Source: Usnea hakonensis
Lineage: Eukaryota > Ascomycota > Lecanoromycetes > Lecanorales > Parmeliaceae
Reading direction: 5' to 3'
DNA length: 64,000 nucleotides
Assembly (NCBI GenBank): GCA_013423325.1
Contig: BLJB01000377.1
Coordinates: 1-64,000 of the forward strand
Every line of letters starts with the position of its first letter. Within the stretch, counting starts at the first letter, position 1. Made by a program: the position numbers and the translations under genes. Shown piece after piece: positions 54,464 through 64,000 of this stretch. The notes under the pieces are model-generated. The model was not told the origin of the DNA. It worked only from the letters and a program-made list of their open reading frames with translations, and did no database searches.

Positions 54464-55209
54464 TCAGCTTTCTAAGCGGTCTCCACTTACGCCCTCTAAT
54501 GATCATATGTCTATACAATACGTCACGAGCAAACAGACTACTTCTTAAATTTGATCCGAAGAAGAGTCGAACATGCCATCGTAGTAGGCTTCTTCTGGTC
54601 CGGAATAACCTTATGTACAAATACTCCCAGCATTCCTGTCAATTCTCATTCCCTTTGTTAACATATACATCCCACCCCATGCTCACAGTACCTATTTTCA
54701 AGTGGTCAGAATAAATCTCTGCCCCACGCCATCTCCATCCATAGATGATAGCCATAGGATATGCATCCATCCGTTTTCTCTACCAGTGGAACATACAGGT
54801 TTGACTGCTAATGAGTTGCTTAACAGGCGATCTTGACCAGTTGAGCACGTCTTGTGAAGTCTGTTTCTAATTTTCCGGCATGATGAACAACATTCTAATC
54901 ATAGAGGACAGTGCTTTCGGATAGACTTGAAACATCTCTTTAGGAGCGCCGACTACATGGCTGCAGTGGTAGCCCTTCTGATACGCTGTGACTAATCGTA
55001 AATTGTAGAGAGGAAGAGCATTGTATCAGGACACGAAACGCCATTAAAGAAACACAGCGAATGAATATGGTGTCTCAAGCTAGCCCAACATAATCTTCAG
55101 CACCGATTTGCAGTAGGATGAATAAGCTCTGAGTAGCTCCTGACCGGTCCAACGAGCGATTGTAAACCAACATGCAGGCATTCGACGACCTCATCGCTTC
55201 TGACAGGTA
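54464..55209. other. Convergent intergenic region
   Basis: 746 bp with no supported gene. Confidence 0.45.
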
Positions 55210-56516
55210 TCAACCACCGTGTTTCAAGTCTTGGTCTGTTTTTGGTTTTACCGAGACATGACTCAACCCATCTTTATCTATTGGCTTCTCACACCAAGGC
55301 TCCGGTGACTCTATACGCTCTCCTGTAAAATGCTTCTTGGACCATGATGTGAATATGTGACTCATACGCATCACAACAAAGATGGTGCCAGATGTGGAGG
55401 AGCTATTCGGTTCTGACCCGCGCTTGGGAAGTGAGCGCCAAAGTTTCTTCATTGTCGGTTTCAACAGTGGCAAGCAAGCAGTTATTATACCAAGGAGCGT
55501 CTCGAGAGATGTCAGAAGCGCAATGAGCGCATAGCCTTCTTTTGCAGCCGGGCTCATCGGGTTTACAATGGCGGCAGTCACTTGGATGCGGTAGACAGTC
55601 ACAGCACAGATTCTGCATCAATAATATATCAGCGAGAATTCAATACGACTGAAGCCAAGCACCTTGCAACCACGGGAGCCTCAGGATTCATACACTATAC
55701 CCATTCCGAACATGCCGGTCAACGCCACTTTTCTTCTCACAGCCGTTTGCAGATTCCACAGTATGGGCATAGGCAACACTACTATGATGACGTCTTGTAG
55801 GAAGTTGCAGATGGCGATGAAGAGACTGAGCTTCCTCTCATCTCCGCATGATGCTCCCGCAATGTCAAAATCCCACCTGTAACTGATAGGTCGACAGATC
55901 AAGCAGTCCGCGACGATAGTGGCCGTCAGGAACGTCATGTTGGAAAGTAACGCACCATAGCAAGCGATTCGAAAGGATGGGATTGGAAAGAGGTGGATGT
56001 ATAAGAATATCACCGAAGCACGAATGATTGTGACAGCGATGACCCAGATAATCGGCGATAAAAATATAAGCTGGCCAGATTTCTATTAGACCGGCCTCTT
56101 TTAGAATGAAGCGGCCATTACCTGAAGAGACAATGTTTCATCCGCGGATTGTGTGGCATTCTTCCATTGAGGAGGAAAGCAACAACCTAGCACATGTCAG
56201 TGATAAATCTCTTAGGAGCATTAATGAGAATTACCATAGACATTGACGCCTGTCTCACCGTACGCAAAGATCTATAACAGTCAAATGGTGGCCATCGCTT
56301 TGTTCTACATGACCAGCTGCTCACCAGACCCAGGATTATCAGATAATCATTGAGCGCGAGGGCTAGCTTCTGTATATGTCGAGCCCATAGTCGGAGCGCG
56401 ACTGTGACCGTTGCCAGAAGTGTGAATACCAGGAGAGTGATGACATGAGCGAGTTCGTAAGAAGTCGACACAGCTTGAAGGCCAACAATTCCTTCTTGCT
56501 GTTGACGCTGCATCAT
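55210..56516 (-). CDS. Seven-helix fungal membrane protein (rhodopsin-domain / PTH11-like)
   Basis: Five exons, 56516-56325, 56271-56235, 56186-56122, 56070-55694 and 55612-55210, give 357 aa. The introns are 53, 48, 51 and 81 bp. The start is ATG-ATG at 56516. Hydrophobic helices alternate with short loops: HVITLLVFTLLATVTVALR, LALNDYLIILGL, IIWVIAVTIIRASVIFLYI, CYGALLSNMTFLTATIVAD and FIAICNFLQDVIIVVLPMP, among others. The order LALNDYLI, then W-rich loop, then CRPISYRWDFDIAGASCGD, matches the fungal rhodopsin-domain integral membrane family. The last donor (AGT-GTATGA) was chosen to keep the frame FGMGIVICAVTVYRIQ. The C-terminal tail of about 70 residues is cytosolic-type, Ser/Lys-rich. 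The function is unknown; some relatives are PTH11-like surface sensors. Confidence 0.82.
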
Positions 56517-58249
56517 GGGCGGGTCGGCGCGCTTAAAAGGAAGTTTTTATCTAGCCGAATGGTCTCTCGTGAACTACTCGCTGTAATGAGCAGTAGAGGC
56601 GAGCAGAGAACATGCGAGTAATAAAGATTACTGAACGAAATCCCTGAGCAGGCTGGTCATATAAATCTTTCTAGCAAGAAGAAGAAGCTGGTGCTAATCC
56701 AGGTAACATTCAGTCCCAGACGCATGCAACGTAAGCTTCGCCCGAAAGTTTCTCAATCCCCATGTCCCAATCTTATCAAGTAGCCTGTTCGATGACTTTG
56801 TTGAACACCCAGGTATTGGTGGAAAAAAGAGAAAATGAGCATTCTTTCGTACACATGATGCTCCCATGACAGTGGTCAAGAGATTGATTGGCAGTGCCAG
56901 AATGGCTTGCATCAAAGATGCTGGGTCTTTGAGAGCGGCACATAACTGGAAAGGTGTTTTGCGTTTTAACGTGCCACGTTGCGCAACGATTTCCACATGG
57001 AGATAAGAGGCTAGCATGCCTAGTTCTTATTTGGCAGGCGGTGGGCGATGAAAATCTGACATGCAGCCAGCCAAACAAAGTCGAAATTGCCATTTGTCCG
57101 GCCACTGCTCGCTAGGATTTCCCGATCGGGAGCTAGGCTAAGTTCCGCTGTGTGCTTTGAACTAAGATAAGGTACTTACCATAGGTAAGTACTTTACTTA
57201 AAACCTATCAAAATATTCCTCACTACTCCTCTGCATTTTCAATTCCAATTTCACTGATCGGAGAACACCTCATTCAGTCAGCCGATACTAAAAAAGACAA
57301 GAACTCCTTATCGAAGGAATTACTGCACACAAGTAGTTGATCCTGATCGTCGATACCTCAGCTAGGTCTCTGTATTCTCACCGTATCCTTCATCGTGTTC
57401 TCGTCTTCCCGTTGAATATCCATCTGGCGAACCTGTCTTAAAGACCCCAAAGTCTTATCTTGCCCTACATCAGAAGACACCAACCGCGTAGGAGCAAAAA
57501 GAAATCGGCCTACTAATGCCTTGAAACCCGCTTTCATAAGCCTTGACTCCGAATCCTGCATCCTCTTTCACCCCGCACTTACCCCTTTCTTCAGAATCAT
57601 TGCAACCTTAAAAGTCACCCATGACACCAGACTGAGGTTGCATACATTCCGCTTCGAAGATCCTTAGAATGCCGCTCATGCAGGGGGAAATCACCATTCA
57701 CTCTAACATGGCGGGGGTGGGTTTCGCAGTTTCGTATTAGGCACGCGCCGATCCTGCAGCTCTGTTTCCGCGCTGCAAGTTGTAACAAATGACATATTTC
57801 ACAGGCCTGACGGTGCCGTCGGTCCGTGTCGAGACCTCGGCTATGCTATTGCGGGAGGAAGATTAGCTGAGCCGCATCTGTAGTCATACTTTAGTGTAGA
57901 GACTTGATTCATTAATTTTCCTTCCATGCATGACTCCCATTCTACTGCCATAGTACTCCTCAGTGTATCAAGAGATCGGGCTTAGGTGACAGTGGATGCG
58001 GGTAGAGTACTCCATAAGTACTCTTTATCTTATGAAATTGTTAGTATTACGTAGTGCACCAGGTGAGTGGCTTAAATGATTGCCTGTCTAAAGTGGTTGC
58101 CATAGGGCTGAAACCGGCAATCATTTCTCACTCGCCACTGCCCGGTTGAACTTCGGTGAGTCATGCGAGTGGATTGTAAATATATTTGCTTTGCTCAACC
58201 AAATGTCTATCATCATTGTTGTCCCTTCCGTAATTAGAGCGATAGCAGG
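56517..58249. other. Intergenic region at the right edge of the accessory block
   Basis: 1.7 kb. Minus-strand frames at 56694-57017 (107 codons, true ATG) and 57358-57561 (67 codons, true ATG) have no recognisable family; they are possible small genes but are not supported. GGTAAGTACTT-type palindromic motifs occur near 57170-57195. The right end must contain the NAR1 promoter. Confidence 0.4.
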
Positions 58250-60073
58250 ATGTCTGCAATCCTATCCGCTAATGACCTTAATGACTTTATCTCGCCCGGC
58301 GTGGCATGCATCAAACCTGTCGAAACATTACCAAAACAAGCACCAGGAGAGATTAATGTATGCTCGCCCTCCATACTGCCACGGTTCCCTGTTAATGCGT
58401 GTGGCTCATAGGCTTACGAAGTAACGACTGAAGACAAGATCCACCAAGAACATACTCCGCCTGCTCAGATATCTTTGACAGACTGTCTAGCGTGCTCAGG
58501 ATGCGTGACCTCTGCAGAAGCTGTGCTGGTATCCCTTCAATCTCATTCGGAAGTGCTCAATGCCCTGGACTCGCAACCATCCATCGATCTTACTATTCTC
58601 GGCGGTGGAAATCTGTCCAGTCATCATGATGGAAGGATCTTTGTAGCTAGCGTCAGCCCACAAGTGCGAGCGAGTTTGGCTGCTACTTATGGCGTCTCAG
58701 AGCAAGAAGCGGGATGGATGATCGATCAGCTATTGGGCGGTCCCCAAGGACTGGCAACAGGTGGGAAATACGGCAATGGCTTCACCTGGATCGTCGATAC
58801 GAACGCTATGCGGGAAGCGAGCTTGGTGTTGGGAGCAGATGAGGTGATGGAGTCTTGGCAAACACCTGGTCGCCAAGGGGCTACCAACGACGCTGGCGCC
58901 CCAACCACAATACCTAAGAAACCCATACTCAGTTCAGCCTGTCCAGGCTGGATTTGCTATGCCGAAAAGACACACCCACACGTCCTTCCGCATCTCTCAA
59001 GATTAAAGTCGCCCCAAGCTCTTACCGGCACCCTCCTTAAAACCATCCTTTCACAACTTCTCAACATTCGCCCTGATCAAATATGGCACGTTGCAATAAT
59101 GCCATGTTTTGACAAGAAGCTCGAAGCTTCCCGTGAAGAGCTCACAGACATCTACTGGCGGCCTCCCTCGACTACTGCTCCGGCCCAACCAGTCCGCGAC
59201 GTCGACTGCGTCATCACAGCTCGGGAAGTCATGATGCTAGCTGATACTCGCGGGATCAGTTTCCCCGCCCTACCTCGTACCCCTGTCTCCCAACCCGCGT
59301 TCCCTGATCCCACGCTCTCCTCCTTCCTCTTCCCAAAATTCCATCGAAAGCAGGCCTCGGAAGCAGGCACTTCAGGAGGCTTTCTCCACCACATCCTTGA
59401 AACCCAACTTGCTCTCAATCCCTCCAGAACCCTCAAGACCACCCGCGGCCGCAACGCCGACGTCGTCGAATACGCCATCACCTCTCCCGACCAAGAAGAG
59501 CCCATCTTCAAAGCAGCGCGCTACTATGGTTTCCGAAACATACAAAACCTCGTACGGAAGCTCAAACCCCAGAGGAAAAGCAAATTGCCAGGCGGACGAC
59601 TTGGTGCGAGGGCCGGACCTGCTGCTGGTGGAGGAACAGGGATGGATTATGAATACGTAGAGGTGATGGCGTGTCCAGGCGGCTGCACGAATGGAGGAGG
59701 GCAGATCAAAGTTGACGACGTGCCCATCAAGCCCGGCACAACCATGAGCCAGAAAGAATGGCTGAGCAGAGTCGACGAAGCATATTACTCAATGTCCGAT
59801 AGTGAATCCGAAAACGAGAATGACAGCGCTACGAAAAGAGACGATAATGATGACGAAGAAATGAGAGATGTAGATGGAAGCAATATTATCAATGGTATCA
59901 ATACAATGCGTGTTAGAGAGGTCTTAGAGCATTGGGCGCAAATCACGGGTATCAATCTGCAGAAGCTCGTCGCGACAAGCTATCGGAAGGTGGAGAGCGA
60001 CGTTGGGAAAGTAGCTGGGGCGGAGAATGAGAGAGTGGTGGAGCTGGCGGGGAAGATTGGCGGTGGATGGTAG
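58250..60073 (+). CDS. NAR1: Cytosolic Fe-S cluster assembly factor NAR1
   Basis: Two exons, 58250-58357 and 58412-60073, with a 54-bp intron, give 589 aa. The first exon encodes the family start MSAILSANDLNDFISPGVAC with Cys20. Cys61, Cys64 and Cys67 (CLACSGC) complete the N-terminal 4Fe-4S ligands. H-cluster-like ligands follow in ACPGW, MPCFDKKLEASR and CPGGCTNGGGQ. The chain is longer than yeast Nar1 (491 aa), with a Gly-rich insert near residue 420 and an acidic Asp/Glu stretch near residue 500. NAR1 links the CIA scaffold to the targeting complex that delivers Fe-S clusters to cytosolic and nuclear proteins. The loss of key residues is not seen, so it should be active. Confidence 0.96.
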
Positions 60074-60724
60074 TGGGATGATGGCACACGATGGAGTATG
60101 TTGAACTTTAGCATGCGTGCATTGCAGGTGTTCGGCCCCGTTCTGAGGAGGGGTGAAGGGGTGTCCTCATTACGTTTTGAAACGGATCCCTGAAATTGCT
60201 ACCATCCGTGGCCGGCTAGCTGTTTCACAGATACGGTTGGTGATGTTGATTTGGACATTTAAAGCACTGCTAGCGCCAGCAAAGGGTATCATTCCTACAT
60301 ATGGAATTTGAAGACACAGGGAAAAGGAAACAATCGGGACCTAGTATCCTGAGTTTTGTGTTTTGATGTGTGATAATTAGTTTTCGAAGAAACAGAAATC
60401 CTAGTAAGAGTAATACTGCCACAATGAGGAAACCACACATTCTGAATACGAACTTTTCTGACATACTCGTCACTGAACCTGTGCGCTTTTGGAAGTATGT
60501 TTGGAGAAGCATGAGTTTTATTTTTGGCAACTGTATTCGTTAACGGAAACCCCTTCCTCCCTCGATATTAACACCCAAATCAAGTTAAATGCCACGACTT
60601 TAATCGTCCTGTTTGGACCTGGCAACTCATTATGCTCTAAAGAGAGGCGAACAAGGAAAACAAACTTGAAGGTAACCTAGATGGAATCGAAGCCCCCATT
60701 CCAGCTCCTCCACAACACCTGAAT
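60074..60724. other. Convergent intergenic region with a possible one-helix peptide frame
   Basis: 651 bp. A minus-strand frame starting at the ATG at 60512 and ending at 60270 (80 aa) has one transmembrane stretch (GFLIVAVLLLLGFLFLRKL). It has no family match and no supporting signals, so it is not called as a gene. Confidence 0.4.
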
Positions 60725-61198
60725 CTAACCAATGGAAGCGCTGAGAAGCGCAGAGGCCGAGCCTAACAGAGTGGTGATGGTGGATCCGACTGTCCCGGAA
60801 CCCTCCAAATCGGCTAACACCGAGTAGGGAAGACCAAGATCTCGAACGCGTACACTTGGGACACCGGTCAGCCCGGTCGAATTGAGCAAAGTCGCAACCA
60901 AATCGAGGATAGCGTTGGCCGCCATGACGTTCTCGAAAGCCGTAGCGGGTGGGACGTTGAGGCCTGGGATTGAGGTCGGACTAACGTTGCTGGGCATCGG
61001 TGGAGCAGCTGCGACGGCGGAAGAGACTGCACTGGCCACTGCAGAAGGGATTGGCGACGTGGCGAGGGCTGTGGAGATGATTGAGCTCACTGGATTTCCG
61101 GCAGGAAAGCCCGGAGGTGTTGGCGCTGGGAGGATAGCAGGATTGGCGAGGACCGGGAGAGCGGTCAGTGCGAGGGAGAGGAAGTTGGATAGATGCAT
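60725..61198 (-). CDS. Predicted secreted Ala/Ser/Pro-rich protein, 157 aa
   Basis: Single exon. The ATG at 61198 opens MHLSNFLSLALTALPVLANP, a signal peptide with an AN/P cleavage site. The frame upstream begins only with GTG. The mature part is low in charge and rich in Ala, Ser, Pro, Val and Leu, with NST and NVS sequons; cysteine is absent. No known domain is recognised. This composition fits a cell-wall-associated or surface-active small protein, but no function can be assigned. Confidence 0.6.
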   Translation of the reverse strand: MHLSNFLSLALTALPVLANPAILPAPTPPGFPAGNPVSSIISTALATSPIPSAVASAVSSAVAAAPPMPSNVSPTSIPGLNVPPATAFENVMAANAILDLVATLLNSTGLTGVPSVRVRDLGLPYSVLADLEGSGTVGSTITTLLGSASALLSASIG

Positions 61199-61620
61199 GA
61201 TTGTGGATCTCGCTATCACACTTGTAAATATAGGTTGATTCGGAGTATGCTGATGTACACTTTTTAAAGTGTCAGATAGATTGATGGAGGTGTTGCCGGT
61301 TGGTCACAAAGAAGACTGGATATAGCTCTTTATAGCTTCTCAGCAAAACCACTTGTGTAATTTCCTTACATTCCGGCCACCAGTGGAAACGATGCATTCC
61401 AAAGAGTCAGTCACGTTATTGTGCTGACAGCCTCGGGACCGCTTGAGAGGCATTTGGTATGATCATGACGATATTGGGAAGTGAACGGTCTCAATAACCG
61501 TCCTTGCTTGCTTCTTGCCTCGCTATGAGAATTGGACTCTCATCTGGACCGTTATTCGTAGATATCGCTCTTCAAGTGAACCTAGGAATGTTGATCTGCA
61601 ATGACACAGTAGTGAATTGC
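61199..61620. other. Intergenic region
   Basis: 422 bp between the secreted protein start and the SUZ-domain gene end. A TTTTTAAAG motif is near 61261. No gene. Confidence 0.4.
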
Positions 61621-62352
61621 TTAAGTGGACTTTCCGCCTCGGGGTGCGAACCCAAATCCGCCTCTCCCGCTATTATCAGGTGCTCGTGGAAGTCTGATAG
61701 GCTGTAGCTCATCCGGCTCTGCTTTCGTCTCTTTCCTTAGCACCGACGACACCCCTGGCTTGCCAGTATCATTAGGATCATATAGTCGCCCAGTCCTGTT
61801 GCTCGAAGATGATGAAGGTCGATTGTCTCTGCTGTTGACATTCCTGTTTTGATTCCGGGACGGAGAGCTGTTCTTCGAGTTGTTCTTCTTTGGGCTAGGT
61901 GTAGCAGTTACGTTTGAGGACTGATCGTTGCCAAAAAGCTTCTGCCTGACTTCTTCGTACTTCTTCTGCTTCTCTTCCCTTTCCCTCTGAGCTTTCTCCC
62001 GCCGTTCCTCGGCCGTTAGCTCGAGCTTCTTATTCTCATCTTCACTGTCATCATCGTCATCGATATTCAGCTGGCCGATCCCCTCCCCGCTAACTACTGA
62101 CTTCTTCTCCGGCTTCCTACTGAGGACCTTCATAGCGGGTTTGAACTCCGTTTTGAGTGGTACAATATCCCGAGACTTGAGGAAGAAATTGTCTTGTGGG
62201 TCTTCAGCATCTTGCCATATCTGGCGATTGAATTCGGCCTGCTTAGCCCTTCGTTCTGCTTTGGATTCTTTTGTGCTACTTGAGGTAGTTGCAGCTTTGG
62301 TAGTTGACGAGTCGCCTTTGGCTATCCAATCATCGTCCCAGGCGTCTGGCAT
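61621..62352 (-). CDS. SUZ-domain protein (SUZRD1-like), probable RNA-binding
   Basis: Single exon, 243 aa, from the ATG at 62352 (MPDAWDDDWIAKGD); earlier codons in frame start with a non-ATG. SKAERRAKQAEFNRQIW, then VPLKTEFKPAMKVLSRKP, form the conserved N-terminal part. An acidic Asp/Glu stretch precedes ELTAEERREKAQREREEKQK, continuing to YEEVRQKLFG, the SUZ motif. The C-terminus RLPRAPDNSGRGGFGFAPR is SUZ-C-like. SUZ segments bind RNA. It opens like eIF3j (WDDDW), but the SUZ/SUZ-C pair makes that less likely. A Lys/Ser/Asn-rich linker separates the two parts. Divergent from the next gene. Confidence 0.82.
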   Translation of the reverse strand: MPDAWDDDWIAKGDSSTTKAATTSSSTKESKAERRAKQAEFNRQIWQDAEDPQDNFFLKSRDIVPLKTEFKPAMKVLSRKPEKKSVVSGEGIGQLNIDDDDDSEDENKKLELTAEERREKAQREREEKQKKYEEVRQKLFGNDQSSNVTATPSPKKNNSKNSSPSRNQNRNVNSRDNRPSSSSSNRTGRLYDPNDTGKPGVSSVLRKETKAEPDELQPIRLPRAPDNSGRGGFGFAPRGGKST

Positions 62353-62749
62353 CTTGGTATGTGGTGTTGGTTGAACGTAGGGAACTGGAGACGAGATGAG
62401 AATGTGAGACAAGGTAGTCTATGTGGGACCCGAGATGTACTTGATGTGTATTGATAATTGTGCACAAGAGTAAGGTAGAGTTATTAAAGGCATGGGTAAG
62501 ATCCTTTTCGAGGCTTTTAGGGATCTTGGCTGACACATGTGGGGCAGATTCCCCGGAGCCGAAACACGAGCGGGGTTTTAAGGCTGTGGCAAGGGCAAAA
62601 CCGCCCGGAAGCCTTAATATTATTATTTTATTACTACTTTACCTTACTTACCTTAGGTGTTTAGAAATATTATTATTATTACTCTAAGTCTAAACACGTG
62701 CCAAGACACTGCGTACAACACTTGATCATTTCAACCTGATTCTCAAAAT
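62353..62749. promoter_or_regulatory. Divergent promoter region, SUZ gene / acidic protein gene
   Basis: 397 bp. It contains an ATTATTATTTTATTAC / TTATTATTATTAC A/T repeat near 62617-62682 and a TACCTTACTTACCTTAGG motif at 62640-62657. No gene. Confidence 0.4.
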
Positions 62750-63332
62750 ATGTCGGGTAAGTAGCTCTCCTAAGTCCGCGGCATTAGCTTCAGCCATCTG
62801 ACACAACACTCATCCAAAAAGATCCAGAAGATAGCCACATGCTTGAGAGCTCATCCTCGTCTGACGACGAAGCCATGTTTCCCTCAGAATTCGAGCCCCC
62901 AGGCTCAGTATCCCACGGAAATAGTGCTCCCTTTGATGGTACAGCTTCCGGTCTATCACCTCCCCAGTCACAAGAACAACACGACGTAATGGATACAGCG
63001 GAAGCAAGCCACGATACGAACGGTGCCGATCAGCTCCTGGATGCGGCCAAGAGTACAAATCAGACCAATGGTAACACCTGGGAGCCAAAGAGCGAGTTTG
63101 CAAAGAGTGCGGAAATGGTGCATCAGCCGGGAAGTTGCTGGAACAATAAGAAGGCCAAGGATGAGTGGCAGAAGGCTTGGAATCAGATTGAGGATAAGAA
63201 TTTCAGTCTGAGTGAGTACTCTCTTCCAGATTGATAAATACGTCGGAGCTCATCTATTGTCTTGCAGAGGCATTCGGTGACCCTTTCGATGAGGATGAAG
63301 GCAATGGGAGATGGGAACGAAATGAGGCATGA
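62750..63332 (+). CDS. Small acidic protein of unknown function, 153 aa
   Basis: Three exons: 62750-62756 (7 nt, ATG plus 4 bases), 62822-63211 and 63268-63332, with introns of 65 and 56 bp. The start MSDPEDSHMLESSSSSDDEA is acidic. The C-terminal part has a conserved-looking block GSCWNNKKAKDEWQKAWNQI, continuing with EDKNFSL and KAFGDPFDE. The split start codon region is supported by a strong GTAAGT donor and an AAAAAG acceptor. No family is recognised by name; the tail looks conserved in structure, suggesting a short functional module. Confidence 0.7.
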
Positions 63333-63548
63333 TCTACGAATGGTGGTTTGCGGAGTGGAACTCTTGACTGCATAGCAATTGGCGTTGTCATCCGAGAACA
63401 GCATCGGTAGTGCTCTTGAAAAGAAAAATATGGAAGGAGACAAAGAAATACAAGCTATATTGACCATGGCCAGTTCCTTTTTCAGAGGGTATCTATCGTA
63501 CAACCGATGCTATAGCAAAGTCCTAGTAATTGCTCCAGCAACCATAGA
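63333..63548. other. Short convergent intergenic region
   Basis: 216 bp between facing 3' ends, with no gene seen. Confidence 0.4.
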
Positions 63549-64000
63549 CTACCGCCTCGGCGCGGTAGGAGCAAGTCCAGGTACACCGCTGTACCTTTCC
63601 TCTCTCTCCGTCTTGAACAGCACTTGGACCCAAAACTCCTTGCTATCCTCATCAAACCAGCTCCAAAATCTCCCCTCCCTCCTGTCCACTTCCCTCGCTT
63701 GCAGCTTGAAACCACAAGTCTCATACGGTTCCGCCGCTACAAGCAAGTACTGATAGTTCTTGTCTGGTGGGTCTTCCACTTTCTGCTCAAACGCCGACAT
63801 GAACCTGACCCTAGGCACTACCCCCGGCGTGATCTCTGGATATTGAAGCTGGAAGAGCAGACCCATCTGCCTTGTCAAAGGATCTCTGGTCTTTGTGATC
63901 TTATACCCTGGCCGTCCAATCTTCACCATATTCCTCCGTACCTGCACCCCCATGTTGACACCCAGTATGTTTGCATCTTGCGCTCTACCCTCTTTTTGCT
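63549..64000 (-). CDS. SF3A2: Splicing factor 3A subunit 2 (Prp11/SAP62), 3' part, runs off the edge
   Basis: Partial: the last 150 or so codons of the gene, open to the right edge with no start. The visible frame reads KEGRAQD, then VRRNMVKIGRPGYKITKTRD, LLFQLQYPEITPGVVPRVRF, SAFEQKVEDPPDKNYQYLLV and YETCGFKLQAREVDR, ending VPGLAPTAPRR. This is the C-terminal domain of SF3A2, which binds U2 snRNP and helps define the branch site. The N-terminal zinc-finger part lies outside the window. Confidence 0.9.
   Translation of the reverse strand, partial: QKEGRAQDANILGVNMGVQVRRNMVKIGRPGYKITKTRDPLTRQMGLLFQLQYPEITPGVVPRVRFMSAFEQKVEDPPDKNYQYLLVAAEPYETCGFKLQAREVDRREGRFWSWFDEDSKEFWVQVLFKTEREERYSGVPGLAPTAPRR

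Noticed and set aside
56677..56702. Lys-rich string resembling the end of the SNF2 gene (LQKKKLDLIQ)
   Set aside because: The match is a few residues of simple Lys codons, with no further similarity on either side. Probably chance.
61621..62352. eIF3j (HCR1) identity for the WDDDW-starting protein
   Set aside because: The SUZ motif and SUZ-C-like C-terminus fit better than the eIF3j pattern.
1..64000. tRNA, rRNA, CRISPR array or telomere repeats
   Set aside because: A by-eye scan found no T-loop-like GGTTCRANTCC arm with a matching stem, no regularly spaced repeats and no TTAGGG runs. A covariance-model search could still find a weak tRNA.

Overview
The window is nuclear DNA of a filamentous ascomycete (Pezizomycotina). 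The genes have short introns of about 45-90 bp with GT..AG ends and CTRAY-type branch sites, the proteins match fungal families, and gene density and intergenic spacing are typical. The class cannot be fixed from the sequence. All exon joins were worked out by hand from reading frame, splice signals and family conservation. In each multi-exon model the summed exons are an exact multiple of three.

There are three blocks. (1) About 1.9-23.2 kb is a housekeeping block: a Uds1-type septation coiled-coil protein, the exosome nuclease DIS3/Rrp44, V-ATPase subunit H (VMA13), Mediator subunit MED16, an HST3/HST4-type sirtuin, mitochondrial ribosomal protein uL10m, RNA polymerase subunit RPB12, a PI-PLC X-domain protein and a small secreted protein. 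The first 1.9 kb is CT-rich, low-complexity, gene-free DNA. (2) About 23.4-58.2 kb is an accessory block. Genes are sparse, unknown or of variable families: membrane proteins, a DUF4863 lyase-like protein, a PF11951-type regulator, an MDR enoyl/quinone reductase, a copper amine oxidase, a tiny secreted cationic protein, an aldo-keto reductase, a NACHT-C2H2-ankyrin NLR-like protein head-to-head with a SNF2/RING helicase, a frameshifted alpha/beta hydrolase and a PTH11/rhodopsin-type membrane protein. Two short repeat families are scattered here. One forms two MITE-like elements plus five solo ends; the other is a hairpin repeat. (3) 58.2-64 kb returns to core genes: the Fe-S assembly factor NAR1, a secreted protein, a SUZ-domain protein, a small acidic protein and the 3' part of SF3A2/PRP11, which runs off the right edge.

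The core genes serve unrelated basic functions (RNA decay, transcription, splicing, Fe-S maturation, vacuolar acidification, chromatin). The accessory block suggests non-self recognition (the NLR and its divergent helicase partner), environmental chemistry (amine oxidase, reductases, lyase) and host or competitor contact (secreted proteins). No polyketide, peptide or terpene synthase, tRNA, rRNA, CRISPR or telomere repeat was found.
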